NCBI GenBank assembly: GCA_046328125.1
Contig: JAXLXF010000018.1
Coordinates: 1 to 64,000 of the forward strand
From: JADZEM01 sp046328125
Lineage (GTDB): Bacteria > Chloroflexota > UBA6077 > JACCZL01
Length of the DNA stretch: 64,000 nt
Direction of reading: 5' to 3'
Shown here: piece after piece, positions 49,976 through 58,831 of the stretch
Position numbering within the stretch: the first letter of the stretch is position 1
Layout of the letters: every line of letters begins with the position of its first letter
Notes under the pieces: generated by a model
Databases searched by the model: none
Seen by the model: only the letters and a program-made list of their open reading frames with translations
Told to the model about the DNA's origin: nothing
Translations under genes and position numbers: made by a program

Positions 49976-50920
49976 ATGGCTGATGCGAGCGACCCGCCCG
50001 ACACGCACCAGACGGAGCCTTCAGACCCGGACGACCGACCAACGGCGCGGATGGAAGTCGGGACGCCACACGACACGCTCGACGCGTACGTGCGGGGCGC
50101 GCTGAACGCCGACGAGCGGCGGACGTTCGAGCTGCACCTGTTCGTCTGCCTCGCCTGTCGTGCGAACCTCGCGGCGCGCACGCAAGCACGCGGGCGCGTG
50201 GACGTGAGCGAGGCGCCCACCGTGGTCGTTCCACGTGTCACGAGCGGTGCGTCGTTGGCGGGAGCGCAGGGCGACGAGTCCCCGACCATCATAGAAGTGG
50301 CGCCGACGCTCGTGATGCCCGCCGCTGTTGTTGGCGCAGCACAACCCCGGGCCGACGCGGCGGGCGCAGGCCACCCGCAGACCGGCGGAACGGCGGCGGT
50401 GCAGGCGCCCGCTGCACCGCCGGCCGGTGTGCTCGCCCCACCGCCGCGCAGGCAAGGTGCGCGCATCAAACTGGCGTCCGTTGGCTGGGGCATCGCGCTG
50501 CTGTTCACCATCGCCGCCGGCCTCTTCTACGCCAACTGGAGCGCAACGGCCCCCCACCCATCGTTCGAGCTCGAACTGCTCTCGCGGCTGCCGGGCGGAC
50601 AGCTCCTGGCGCTGCGGGGGACCGTCATCCCCTCCGCCAGCGCCCGGCTCTACGTCGTGGACAACGGTCGCCGCGCCGAGTTGACCGTGGACGCGCTGCC
50701 ACCGCTGCTGCCAGGACGGGTCTATCAGCTCTGGTTCGCCGAGCCGAATCAGCCAGCCAGGTCTGGCGGAACGTTCGGCGTCGATCCGCGCGGCGACACC
50801 GCCGTCCGCGTGACGGTCCCGACTCCTCTGGAGCGCGTCCGTGAGGTCGCCATCACCCAGGAGCCAGCGCCCGGCAGCCCCGCGCCGACCGGGGTCCAGT
50901 TGCTGGCCTGGAATCCCTGA
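49976..50920 (+). CDS. Anti-sigma factor, zinc-finger plus RskA domain (first copy)
   Basis: A 314-residue membrane regulator. The cytoplasmic zinc-binding anti-sigma motif is H54-x3-C58-x2-C61 (FELHLFVCLACRAN), followed by a Pro/Ala-rich linker, one membrane helix (about 166-186) and an extracytoplasmic RskA/anti-sigma-K domain (SRLPGGQLLALRGT to the end). It should hold an ECF sigma factor inactive until a signal triggers release. The sigma gene follows at 51100, and a paralogous anti-sigma gene lies after that. Confidence 0.85.
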   Translation: MADASDPPDTHQTEPSDPDDRPTARMEVGTPHDTLDAYVRGALNADERRTFELHLFVCLACRANLAARTQARGRVDVSEAPTVVVPRVTSGASLAGAQGDESPTIIEVAPTLVMPAAVVGAAQPRADAAGAGHPQTGGTAAVQAPAAPPAGVLAPPPRRQGARIKLASVGWGIALLFTIAAGLFYANWSATAPHPSFELELLSRLPGGQLLALRGTVIPSASARLYVVDNGRRAELTVDALPPLLPGRVYQLWFAEPNQPARSGGTFGVDPRGDTAVRVTVPTPLERVREVAITQEPAPGSPAPTGVQLLAWNP

Positions 50921-51099
50921 TCGCCGCGAGCGGCCGAAGAGCGCTGCGCTGACGCCGTCGGTGCATCACACCCGGTCCGCCTCAGATCCGGGATCGTGAC
51001 GGCGGGCTACGGCGCGATCACGCAGGCGCATCGAACGTCTAACAGCGCACTGGCAGGCGACTTGCAGCGGGCAGGGCTGTGGTACGTTCTGCGCCACCT

Positions 51100-51768
51100 A
51101 TGAACGAGCTTCGTGACGCACCATCATCATCCGGCCCGCCCGGTCGCGACGAGCAGTCTGAAACGAGAGTGGCGATGGACGCATTTCAAGCCGCATCTGA
51201 CGAGCTCTTGTTACTCGGCACCCGGCTGCGAGACGAGATCGCGCTGGCCGTAATGTACGACCGCTACGGGGCGCTCGTCTACACGCTGGCGCTCCGGATC
51301 GTCCAGGATCGCGGTCTGGCCGAGAGCGTCATGCACGACGTCTTCTTGCGGTGCTGGCGCGGCGAGGTGCGCTACGTTCCTAGCTACGGCTCGGCGTCCG
51401 CGTGGCTGTTCGGGATGACGCGCGCACTGGCCCTGGACACGGCCCGCGAGCGTCAGTCTGGCGCCGGCTCACCAGTGGCCGGGGGAGAGCAATCTCACCC
51501 GGAGTGGGAGTCGAGCTTGCCCGAACGCGGCGAGGCCGTAGTGCTGCGTGCGATGGTCGGCGAGGCGCTGACCGTCCTCTCGCAATCGGAGCGTGAGGCC
51601 GTCGAGCTCGCGTATTACGGCGGCATGACCCAGCAGCAGATCGCCGACCGGCTCGGCCAGCCACCGTCGGCGATCGGGACGCGGATTCGCGATGGGATGC
51701 GTCTGCTCTGCCAGGCGCTGGCTCCGGTCGTTGCGACGACCGTCGTCAACGGGAGTGGTGCATCGTGA
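51100..51768 (+). CDS. ECF-type RNA polymerase sigma factor
   Basis: A 222-residue ECF sigma factor. Region 2 is YDRYGALVYTLALRIVQDRGLAESVMHDVFLRCWR, with the polymerase-binding helix (motif LAESVMHDVFLRCW); region 4 is LSQSEREAVELAYYGGMTQQQIADRLGQP with the HTH. The N-terminal 50 residues are Ser/Pro-rich and may be longer than real: ATG 51100 and ATG 51175 are both possible. The stop overlaps the second anti-sigma gene by GTGA, so that pair is coupled. Confidence 0.88.
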   Translation: MNELRDAPSSSGPPGRDEQSETRVAMDAFQAASDELLLLGTRLRDEIALAVMYDRYGALVYTLALRIVQDRGLAESVMHDVFLRCWRGEVRYVPSYGSASAWLFGMTRALALDTARERQSGAGSPVAGGEQSHPEWESSLPERGEAVVLRAMVGEALTVLSQSEREAVELAYYGGMTQQQIADRLGQPPSAIGTRIRDGMRLLCQALAPVVATTVVNGSGAS

Positions 51769-53390
51769 TAGGTCGCTGGCTCGTACGCCCGTGGGGGCGA
51801 GACGACACTGCATCGGATGACGGGCCTCTGGACAACGGGCTTCTGGATAGTTCGCAGACGACCGAGCTTCCGTGGGAGCGCCACCTGTCCGCCGCGAACG
51901 GCTACGCTACCTACAGGCGGCCATGGGAGTACGCGACCCACGAGACCGACGACGCCGACCCGTACGCCGAGTCTCCCGCGAGCCCGACCTGGGTGACGCA
52001 AGTCGATGGCGCGGCCTGGACGGAGGAGGTGTTCCTCGACGACCTGACGCCAGACGAGCACCCGTACCCGTTTCAGAACGTCGTCGGGTCGGACCGGCTC
52101 TCGGCTGACCCGTCGATCCACGACGAGCTGCCGGCCCACGTGCTCGGGGCGATCGACGAGGCGGACGCGGTTCACTTCGACGCCCATCTCGCCATCTGCG
52201 AGGAGTGCCAGGCAGCGCTCCAGGCGTTCCGTCACGTCGTCCAGCTGCTGCCGTACGGGCTACGCCCCGAGCATCCATCGCTCGGCGCACGCGAGCGGCT
52301 CCTGGAGCTCGCCCGTGAACAGACAGGACGAGCCAGGACGGACGCCGAGCCGGCCAGTGCAGAAGCTGAGGCGGCGAGCACGGTCCCTGAGCAGGCGAAC
52401 GAAGTCCCAGTACTCGCGGAGACGCTGCCTCACGTCACGTCCGAGGATCCCACCCCCGTGGTCGCGGACACCGTCGAGCCGCCGAGTGAGACACTTCCCT
52501 CGGCCGCGATGGTGACCGAGCCAGAGCCCGAGTTGTCAGGCGGCGCGCCACTGTCAGCAGACCTGACGGTGTCAGGCCACGCGCCAGAGTTGGGCGACGC
52601 GCCAGAACAGAGTCCGACGGCCGTGGTAGGCGCGCCAGAAGCCGCACCGGCCCCGCGCGACCTGCCCCGAGTGACCGCCGAGCTCCTGCCGGCTGGGAGC
52701 GCGCACGCCGAGCTCGCGCGGGTGAGCGCCATCGAGCCGAACGTCTCCACCACGGTCGTCGCCGTGTACGTCACCCCGAACGCCCAGGGCGAACGTGCAG
52801 AGGAGCGCAAACCGGGAAAGCTCGCGCTGGCTCGCCGCGCCGAGAGCCTGACGCCTGCCGAGATGATCGCGGTCGGGCTGGCGCCACTCCCGACCGCCCC
52901 TGATCGCCCGGGACATGCTGGCGGTAGCCGCAAGCCGAACGTGGCCGCGCTGGTCTGGGGCAGCACGCTCGTGTTCGTGGTGTTCGCCGGCCTGATGACT
53001 CTCTTGTGGGGAACGGCTGGTCCGAGCATCTCGCCGAGTGTGGCGCTCTTCTCGCGGCTGCCGGGCGGGCAAGTGCTCACGATGCGCGGCACCGGCGTGC
53101 CGAGCGCCAGCGCAACGCTGTACGTAGTCGGGAACAGCCGTCAGGCCGAAATGTCGGTGAACGACTTGCCGCCGCTACCGGAAGGTCGAGTGTACCAGCT
53201 CTGGTTCGTGGACTCGGCGCAGACGATCCGAACCGGCGGCAGCTTCTACGTCAACCAGCAGGGTGACACGGTCGCGCGGCTGACGGTGCCGGTACCGGTC
53301 AATCAGCTGCGGTCAATCGCCGTGACCCAGGAGCCAGCTCCCAACAGCCGCGTCCCAACGGGCGACCACCTGATCGCCTGGACCCCGTGA
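51765..53390 (+). CDS. Anti-sigma factor, zinc-finger plus RskA domain (second copy)
   Basis: A 541-residue protein built like the first anti-sigma factor: H141-x3-C145-x2-C148 (HFDAHLAICEECQAAL), a very long Ala/Pro/Glu/Thr linker (about 180-390), one membrane helix and a C-terminal RskA domain. Its last 115 residues closely match the first copy (SRLPGGQ, PSASA, LYVV, GRVYQLWF, TQEPAP). An extra 120-residue acidic N-terminal region precedes the zinc motif. The GTG start overlaps the sigma stop. A strong terminator follows. Confidence 0.85.
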   Translation: MIGRWLVRPWGRDDTASDDGPLDNGLLDSSQTTELPWERHLSAANGYATYRRPWEYATHETDDADPYAESPASPTWVTQVDGAAWTEEVFLDDLTPDEHPYPFQNVVGSDRLSADPSIHDELPAHVLGAIDEADAVHFDAHLAICEECQAALQAFRHVVQLLPYGLRPEHPSLGARERLLELAREQTGRARTDAEPASAEAEAASTVPEQANEVPVLAETLPHVTSEDPTPVVADTVEPPSETLPSAAMVTEPEPELSGGAPLSADLTVSGHAPELGDAPEQSPTAVVGAPEAAPAPRDLPRVTAELLPAGSAHAELARVSAIEPNVSTTVVAVYVTPNAQGERAEERKPGKLALARRAESLTPAEMIAVGLAPLPTAPDRPGHAGGSRKPNVAALVWGSTLVFVVFAGLMTLLWGTAGPSISPSVALFSRLPGGQVLTMRGTGVPSASATLYVVGNSRQAEMSVNDLPPLPEGRVYQLWFVDSAQTIRTGGSFYVNQQGDTVARLTVPVPVNQLRSIAVTQEPAPNSRVPTGDHLIAWTP

Positions 53391-53425
53391 GCCGCGCATC
53401 GCCACTCTCAGGGACTGTCCACCTC

Positions 53426-53453
53426 GAGGCGCTTCGCTCAGGCGAAGCGCCTC
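53426..53453 (+). terminator. Terminator of the sigma/anti-sigma operon
   Basis: A perfect 12-base stem (GAGGCGCTTCGC with GCGAAGCGCCTC) around TCAG, 36 bases past the stop of the second anti-sigma gene, followed by TTCACGTTCG. Confidence 0.8.
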
Positions 53454-53520
53454 TTCACGTTCGCGCTCAATGCGAACCGTCACACCGTCGATTTCGCGAG
53501 CGGTGAAGCGAGCCCGTACG

Positions 53521-53544
53521 GGGGGCGCGATTCATCGCGCCCCC
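53521..53544. repeat. Single hairpin of repeat family A
   Basis: GGGGGCGCGAT and ATCGCGCCCCC around TC, a perfect 11-base inverted repeat in the gap between the sigma operon and the peptide ABC permease genes. Same core as the copies at 37058 and 54595; here only one hairpin is present. Confidence 0.85.
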
Positions 53545-53572
53545 GAAGATCTGACGCACGCCCCGTCGGCGC

Positions 53573-54646
53573 TCACCGGCCGCCTCGCCCCGCTCGCCGC
53601 ATCCACGGGTCGAACGCCTCCAGCAGCGCGTCCCCCACGACGTTGCAGGCGAGCACCGTCAGCGCCAGCGCGCCGGCCGGTCCCAGGATCAGGTGGGGGT
53701 TGCCGCCGCGCGCCGCGTTCGAGCCGGCCAGGATCATGGCGCCCCAGCTTGGCGTCGGCGGTTGGACGCCAATCCCAATGAACGAGAGCGCTGCCTCGAC
53801 CAGGATCACCCGTGGGATGCCGAGGGTCAGCGCGACGACGATGGCCGGCAGCGTGTTCGGGAGCAGGTGCCGGAGGATGATCCGGCTGGTCGTGGCGCCG
53901 GCCGCCCGGGCCGACTCTACAAACTCGCGCTCCTTGAGCGAGAGCACCTGGCCGCGCACCAGTCGGGCCACGGTCAGCCAGGAGACGAGCGCCAGCGAGA
54001 GGAAGACGCCGAGCATCCCGGCCATCGCGGCGTCCAGGCTCGCGAGCAGCCCGAGCAGGCCGCCAGCATCTGCGCGCAACGCCGCCCGTAGCGACGTGAC
54101 CACGATGATGATCAGCAGAAGGTCCGGGAAGCTGTACAGCACGTCCACGGCGCGCGAGAGCAGCGTGTCTACCCAGCCGCCGAAGTAGCCGGCAGCCGCC
54201 CCGACCGGCACGCCGATCGCCAGGATCACCAGCTGCGCGACGACGGCGACCGACAGCGAGACGCGGGCGCCGTAGATCAGGCGAGCCAGCATGTCGCGGC
54301 CCAGCTCGTCGGTCCCGAGCCAGTGCGCCGCGGACGGCCCCTGGCGCGCGATGGCGACGCTCTGAGCGGTGGGGGAGTACGGCGAAACGACGTCCGCGAG
54401 CAAGGCCGTCAGCAGCAGCGCGACCAGGATGAACGAGCCGGGCAGGGCCATCTTGCTGCGCGCCAGCTGGCGCCAGGCCATCAGCCACGGCCCGGCATGC
54501 CTCACTCCAGCAGCCTCGCGCTCCGGTAGGGAAACAGGCGTTGATGACGAAGCGGGCGCGACGAATCGCGCCCCTACAGAGGCAGACCCGGTGGGGGCGC
54601 GATTCATCGCGCCCGATGGCGGCGCGGCCCCTCCGACGCTATCCAT
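53573..54646 (-). CDS. Peptide-type ABC transporter permease (DppC-like)
   Basis: A 357-residue inner-membrane permease with six membrane helices and the family loop EFVESARAAGATTSRIILRHLLPN that docks the ATPase. The DppC/OppC N-terminal pattern HWLGTDELGRDMLARLIYGARVSL is present. The first 45 residues come from repeat family A (GAMNRAPT...VGARFVAP, DNA 54554-54614), so the native start may be a GTG about 47 codons in, before RHAGPWLMAW. It overlaps the DppB-like gene by eight bases. No ATPase gene is found next to it. Confidence 0.88.
   Translation of the reverse strand: MDSVGGAAPPSGAMNRAPTGSASVGARFVAPASSSTPVSLPEREAAGVRHAGPWLMAWRQLARSKMALPGSFILVALLLTALLADVVSPYSPTAQSVAIARQGPSAAHWLGTDELGRDMLARLIYGARVSLSVAVVAQLVILAIGVPVGAAAGYFGGWVDTLLSRAVDVLYSFPDLLLIIIVVTSLRAALRADAGGLLGLLASLDAAMAGMLGVFLSLALVSWLTVARLVRGQVLSLKEREFVESARAAGATTSRIILRHLLPNTLPAIVVALTLGIPRVILVEAALSFIGIGVQPPTPSWGAMILAGSNAARGGNPHLILGPAGALALTVLACNVVGDALLEAFDPWMRRAGRGGR
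54554..54614. repeat. Double-hairpin repeat, family A, in the DppC-like gene
   Basis: Hairpin GGGCGCGA-CGAA-TCGCGCCC (54554-54573), linker CTACAGAGGCAGACCCGGTG, and hairpin GGGCGCGAT-TC-ATCGCGCCC (54595-54614). Linker and order match the VWA copy at 37058-37119 base for base at most positions. Confidence 0.88.
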
Positions 54647-55559
54647 ACCGGATCCGAGGGTCCAGGTACGCGTAGGTCAGGTCCACGCACAGGTTGACCA
54701 GCGCGATGACGGTAGTCATCAGCAGCGTGACGCCCATCAGGACCGGGTAGTCGCGGCTGGTGACGCTGTCCACGAAGTAGCGCCCGATGCCCGGGATCGC
54801 GAACACCCGCTCGACGTAGAAGGAGCCGACCAGCACCTCGGCGAGCAGGATGCCGCCGATGGTGACGACCGGAATCAGGGCGTTGCGCAGGGCGTGGCGG
54901 CGGACGACCAGCCCCTCGCGGAGCCCCTTGGCGCGAGCGGTGCGCACGTAGTCCGCCGAGAGCACCTCCAGCAATGAGGCGCGGGTCGCACGGGCGAGCA
55001 GCGCCATCGGGAACAGGCTGAGCGTGACGGCCGGCAGGATGTGGTGGCGCCAGCTGTCGATGCCGCCGGGCGGCAGCCAGGCAAGCGTCAGCGAGAACAG
55101 CCAGATCAACAGCGGCCCGACCACGAACGACGGCACCGAGACGCCGAGCACGGACACCACCATCGCGCAGCGGTCGGCGAGCGAGTTGTGTCTCGCGGCC
55201 GAGACCACCCCGAGTGGGATGCCCAGCCCGACCGCCAGCAGCATCGCCAGGACGCCGATCCGCGCGGAGACGGGAAACAGGTCCGCAATGATGTCGCCGA
55301 CGCTGCGGGAGAGGTTCTTGTAGGACGGCCCGAAGTCGAAGCGGGTGAACACGCCGCCCAGGTAGTCCACGTACTGCTGCCAGAGCGGCCGGTCCAGCCC
55401 GTACTTCCGGTTCATCTGCTCCAGCGCCTGGGGTGGGATCGGCTTTTCGCGATCCCACGGGCCGCCGGGCGTCAGGTGATAGAGCGAGAACGTGAGGGTG
55501 TAGACGGTCAGCCAGACCGGCAGCAGGATCAGCACGCGGCGGATCAGGTAGCGGGTCAC
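54639..55559 (-). CDS. Peptide-type ABC transporter permease (DppB-like)
   Basis: A 306-residue inner-membrane permease. It starts with MTRYLIRRVLILLPVW and LYHLTPGGPWD, has GLDRPLWQQYVDYLGG, and the EAA-type loop ADYVRTARAKGLREGLVVRRHALRN (motif RTARAKGL), then GGILLAEVLVGSFYVERVFAIPGIG, all as in DppB/OppB. It pairs with the downstream DppC-like subunit. It follows the solute-binding gene by nine bases, so the three genes form one importer operon lacking its ATPases. Confidence 0.92.
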   Translation of the reverse strand: MTRYLIRRVLILLPVWLTVYTLTFSLYHLTPGGPWDREKPIPPQALEQMNRKYGLDRPLWQQYVDYLGGVFTRFDFGPSYKNLSRSVGDIIADLFPVSARIGVLAMLLAVGLGIPLGVVSAARHNSLADRCAMVVSVLGVSVPSFVVGPLLIWLFSLTLAWLPPGGIDSWRHHILPAVTLSLFPMALLARATRASLLEVLSADYVRTARAKGLREGLVVRRHALRNALIPVVTIGGILLAEVLVGSFYVERVFAIPGIGRYFVDSVTSRDYPVLMGVTLLMTTVIALVNLCVDLTYAYLDPRIRYG

Positions 55560-55568
55560 GAGACGAGA

Positions 55569-57245
55569 TTAGTGGGGATCGACGGACATGGTGCGCAGCG
55601 GCGTCAGCCCGAGCACGCGCGCCGGCACGTACCCCTTCAGGTACGGCTTGACCAGCGACCGGATCGCGTCGTGGTAGATCGGGATGTGCGGGTAGTCCTG
55701 GGCCATGATCCGGTCGGCCTGCTGGTAGAGCGCCGTCCGCGCGCCGATCTCGGTGGTCGTCAGCGCCTGCCGCACCAGGCTGTCGAACTGCGCGTTCTTC
55801 CAGCCGCCGTTGAAGACGCCCGGATCGCTGCCCGAGTCCCAGATGTGGTTGTACCAGTTCTCCGGATCCTCGTAGTCCGAGAACCAGGACGCCCGGTACA
55901 GGTCGCCGCTCTGCTCCCACTCGCTGCCGCGCCGCCATTTCAGGAAGACGGCGCTCTCCATCGACTCCAGCTTGACGGTGATGCCGAGCGTGTCCTGCAA
56001 TCGCGCCTGGGTGTACTCCGCCAGCAGGCGAGTCGTGGCGCTGGTGGCGAACGTGAGGGTCAGCGTCGGGAAGCCAGAGCCGCCGGGGTAGCCAGCATCC
56101 GCTAGCAGCTGCTTCGCGGCAGCGGCGTCCTCCTTCGGCCAGGCATCCGGCTGGCGACCGAGGATGCCCTCCGGCATGATCCCCTGGGCCGGGTCGCCGG
56201 CCTGCTTGATGACGCTGTCCAGCAGCTCGTTGCGGTCCAGCGCCATCCCGAGCGCCTTCCGGACGCGCACGTCCTGGAAGTGCGGCTTGCGGTGGTTCAG
56301 GATGAACATGTAGGTGCCGGACTGCTTCAGCTCGCGGAGCTGCGCGCTCAGGACCGGGTCGGCCTGGATGCGGTCGATCTGGTCGGCGGGGATGCCGGCC
56401 GGGATGCCCGCGCCGGTCGTGTCGAGCTCGCCAGCCTCGTACGCCGCCAGCATCTGCTGTGCGCCGTCTTCGGGGAAGAGCGTGAACGTGGCGCGCTGAA
56501 TCGACGGCTTCGGCCCCCAGTACTGGGCGTTCCGTTCGAGCGTGATGCGTGAGTCGTGCTGCCAGGATGCCAGGGTGTACGGTCCGTTGGTGACGATGTT
56601 GGCGGCCTCAGTCCACTTGTCGCCGAACCCCTCGACGACGTCCTGGCGCAGCGGGTAGAGCGTCCAGGTGGAGGCCAGGCTCAGGAAGAAGGCGGCCGGC
56701 CGTTCGAGCGTGACCACCAGGGTGCGAGCGTCCTGGGCCACGACACCAAGCTGCTCGGGGTCCATTCGCTCGTCGGCGATCGCCTCGCCGTTCTTGATCG
56801 GGAAGAAGGCGTTGGCGTACGGCGAGGCCGTGACCGGGCTGACGTTGCGCTTCCAGGCCCAGGCGTAGTCATCCGCCGTGACCGGCTTGCCGTCCGACCA
56901 CGTGGCACTCGAGCGCAGTTTGAAGGTGTAGGTCAGCCCGTCCGGCGAGATCGACCAGGACTCGGCGCCGACGCCGACTGGGCCGCCAGCCGCGTCCAGC
57001 GCCACCAGCCCGTCGAACAGCTGGGTCACCACGTCCAGCGAGGCGAGGTCTTGCGCGACGCCCGGATCGAGCGTGGGCGGCTCGATGCCCGGCAAATGAA
57101 CCTCGGTAGCGGCTGCCTGCTGGACGCGCGGGCCGGGCGTCGCGAGGCTCGCGCGCACGGGTGCGGTCGGCGCGGCGAAGGCGGCTGCCAGTGGCGCGGC
57201 GACGAGCAGTGAGCCGAAGCGAACGAGGAACTGGCGACGACGCAT
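55569..57245 (-). CDS. Peptide ABC transporter solute-binding protein (OppA-like)
   Basis: A 558-residue family-5 binding protein with a Tat-like leader (RRRQFLVRFGSLLVAAPLAAAF). Typical segments are GIEPPTLDPGVAQDLAS, TYTFKLRSSATWSDGKPVTADD, TNGPYTLASWQHDSRITLERNAQYW and VRKALGMALDRNELLD. It would capture oligopeptides outside the membrane for the DppB/DppC-like permeases encoded just downstream. AGAGGT lies before the ATG, and a good promoter is 125-155 bases upstream. Confidence 0.92.
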   Translation of the reverse strand: MRRRQFLVRFGSLLVAAPLAAAFAAPTAPVRASLATPGPRVQQAAATEVHLPGIEPPTLDPGVAQDLASLDVVTQLFDGLVALDAAGGPVGVGAESWSISPDGLTYTFKLRSSATWSDGKPVTADDYAWAWKRNVSPVTASPYANAFFPIKNGEAIADERMDPEQLGVVAQDARTLVVTLERPAAFFLSLASTWTLYPLRQDVVEGFGDKWTEAANIVTNGPYTLASWQHDSRITLERNAQYWGPKPSIQRATFTLFPEDGAQQMLAAYEAGELDTTGAGIPAGIPADQIDRIQADPVLSAQLRELKQSGTYMFILNHRKPHFQDVRVRKALGMALDRNELLDSVIKQAGDPAQGIMPEGILGRQPDAWPKEDAAAAKQLLADAGYPGGSGFPTLTLTFATSATTRLLAEYTQARLQDTLGITVKLESMESAVFLKWRRGSEWEQSGDLYRASWFSDYEDPENWYNHIWDSGSDPGVFNGGWKNAQFDSLVRQALTTTEIGARTALYQQADRIMAQDYPHIPIYHDAIRSLVKPYLKGYVPARVLGLTPLRTMSVDPH

Positions 57246-57574
57246 ACCTCTGGGGCCTCCTCGATCCATGCAGACCACCGTCCGCGCCTCTGTCGTGCCG
57301 CGCCGCACAAGCCAGTCGCGGCGGACAGACAGTCGTGTTCCCGGTGAAACGGTTTGGGAACCGCGCGCGACTATCGAGCGTCTCGATTGGCGGTGTCAAG
57401 CGAGGATACCCGACCACACGCACCGGAAAGGCTCCGGACGCTTCGAGATGGCGAGGTATGATGCTGAGTGTGCACGTTGTCAGAAGATTGGCCGGTGATG
57501 CACGTCACCAGCGGCCCGCTTCGTGCATATGGGCCATCCCAGAACGGGCTACCAGACAGAAGGAGCGCACCGAG
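57246..57574. other. Intergenic region of 329 bases between divergent genes
   Basis: 5' region of the peptide importer operon (reverse) and of the small exported protein (forward). It contains the reverse promoter at 57370-57399 and a weak forward TATGAT at 57457. No gene seen. Confidence 0.6.
57370..57399 (-). promoter_or_regulatory. Promoter of the peptide importer operon
   Basis: On the reverse strand a perfect TTGACA (57399-57394), an 18-base spacer and GATAGT (57375-57370, four of six). The 5' untranslated region would be about 120 bases. Confidence 0.55.
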
Positions 57575-58132
57575 ATGTTCGCGGGCCGGCGATGGCGTCA
57601 CCCGCTGACGAGCCTGCTCGTCGCGGTGGCCGTGCTCGCGCTCCTCGTCGGCCTGCCGGCTTCGGTCCGGGCCGAGCAGCAGTTCAGCACCTGGCACAGC
57701 CCCCAGTTCGGCATGCAGCTGGCTCACCCCACGACCTGGAACGTCGTGGAGGAGCGCTCGGATCCCGAGCGCGGGGACGTCCTGGTGCTCGGCAACGAGA
57801 CGTCGGCGCTGCTCGTCGGGCTGCTTCACGACACGCGCTCGCCGCGCGAGATGGCACAGGACTTGATCCAGGCCCAGAAGGCGCAGACGCCGGACCTGGC
57901 GGTCGTGCAGTCAGAGACGACGGCGTCAGGGTCGGTGCTGATGTTCCTCCAGTACACCATCAACCCGGGCACAGAGACCGCCACCCTGATCGACGAGAAG
58001 GCGCTGGTCGGGACGCTCCAGGCTGGCCTCTCGACGGTCACGGTGCGTGGCATGGTCCCCGACCGCGCGAACGTCGAGGACGAGCTGGAGCAGATGGAGC
58101 GGATCATCGCGACGCTCACGCCGGATCGCTGA
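57575..58132 (+). CDS. Small exported protein of unknown function
   Basis: A 185-residue protein with a clear signal peptide (basic RRWRHP, hydrophobic core, cleavage likely after VRA near residue 33). The mature part starts with FSTWHSPQFGMQLAHPTTWNVVEERSD, a pattern seen in PsbP/LpqN-like proteins, and contains IDEKALVGTLQAGLSTV. Likely periplasmic/extracytoplasmic binding or stress protein; the exact role is unknown. AAGGAG lies about ten bases before the ATG. Confidence 0.7.
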   Translation: MFAGRRWRHPLTSLLVAVAVLALLVGLPASVRAEQQFSTWHSPQFGMQLAHPTTWNVVEERSDPERGDVLVLGNETSALLVGLLHDTRSPREMAQDLIQAQKAQTPDLAVVQSETTASGSVLMFLQYTINPGTETATLIDEKALVGTLQAGLSTVTVRGMVPDRANVEDELEQMERIIATLTPDR

Positions 58133-58304
58133 GAGAGACCCCACCCCCGATGAATCCGCCGAACACTGCCCAAACGCAGTATCGCTGACGCTATCTCTGG
58201 CGCACGTGAGGGGTTCGGAGATATCGTTCACGCATGACCGCTCGGTCGAGGCGGTCTCCGGGTCGTTTAATGGATCCGGGCAAGCATCGTCGCGGAGCCG
58301 GGTC

Positions 58305-58817
58305 ATGCTCGGACGGATTGTCAGACGTGTACTCCATCGCCTCATTCGAGGGCTGGTGGTACACCCGGTCAGACTGGTCATCCTGCTGGTCGCGCTGGTC
58401 GCCGGGGCGGCGCTGGTCGTGTTCCAGGCCGGGTTGCCGTCGCTTTCGCTCTCGCTTCCGAGCGCCCCCTTCCGAGTCGGCAGCAGCGGCGCCCCAACGG
58501 CCACCGAGAACTACATGCACGGGACCGAGACGTTCAACGCGGAGCTCGTCTGGAGCTCGCTGAGCGACGAGGCGCAAGGCAGGTTCAAGAGTCGAGGCGG
58601 CAGCGTGCAGCGGCTCCAAAGCGACATGGACCAGGCGAAGCAGGCCGGCGCGCAACTGGAGCAAGTCACGTACATCGGCGGTCAGTCGTTCCCCGATGGG
58701 ACCAGCATGCACTTCTACACGGTCTTGACCCGTGGCCCGCAGCCACGGAGCGAGGCCGAGCCCGTGCCCTATATCTTCACGCTGGACAAATCCGGCAAGA
58801 TCGTTCGCATCCAATAA
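58305..58817 (+). CDS. Membrane-anchored protein of unknown function
   Basis: A 170-residue protein with a basic N-terminus (GRIVRRVLHRLIRG), one membrane helix (about residues 22-41) and an extracytoplasmic domain with NTF2-like features (TENYMHGTETFNAELVWSSLSDEAQGRF, a helix pattern with the WSSLSDE motif) and a C-terminal sheet ending YIFTLDKSGKIVRIQ. It ends 14 bases before the FtsH-like gene and is probably in the same operon. Confidence 0.65.
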   Translation: MLGRIVRRVLHRLIRGLVVHPVRLVILLVALVAGAALVVFQAGLPSLSLSLPSAPFRVGSSGAPTATENYMHGTETFNAELVWSSLSDEAQGRFKSRGGSVQRLQSDMDQAKQAGAQLEQVTYIGGQSFPDGTSMHFYTVLTRGPQPRSEAEPVPYIFTLDKSGKIVRIQ

Positions 58818-58831
58818 GGAGGCCTCGATTC

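Noticed and set aside
48265..50511. Long reverse-strand open frame (about 748 codons) opposite hyuB and the anti-sigma gene
   Set aside because: Its protein is Arg/Gly/His-rich without recognisable motifs, and it is fully antisense to two well-supported genes; long antisense frames are common in GC-rich DNA.
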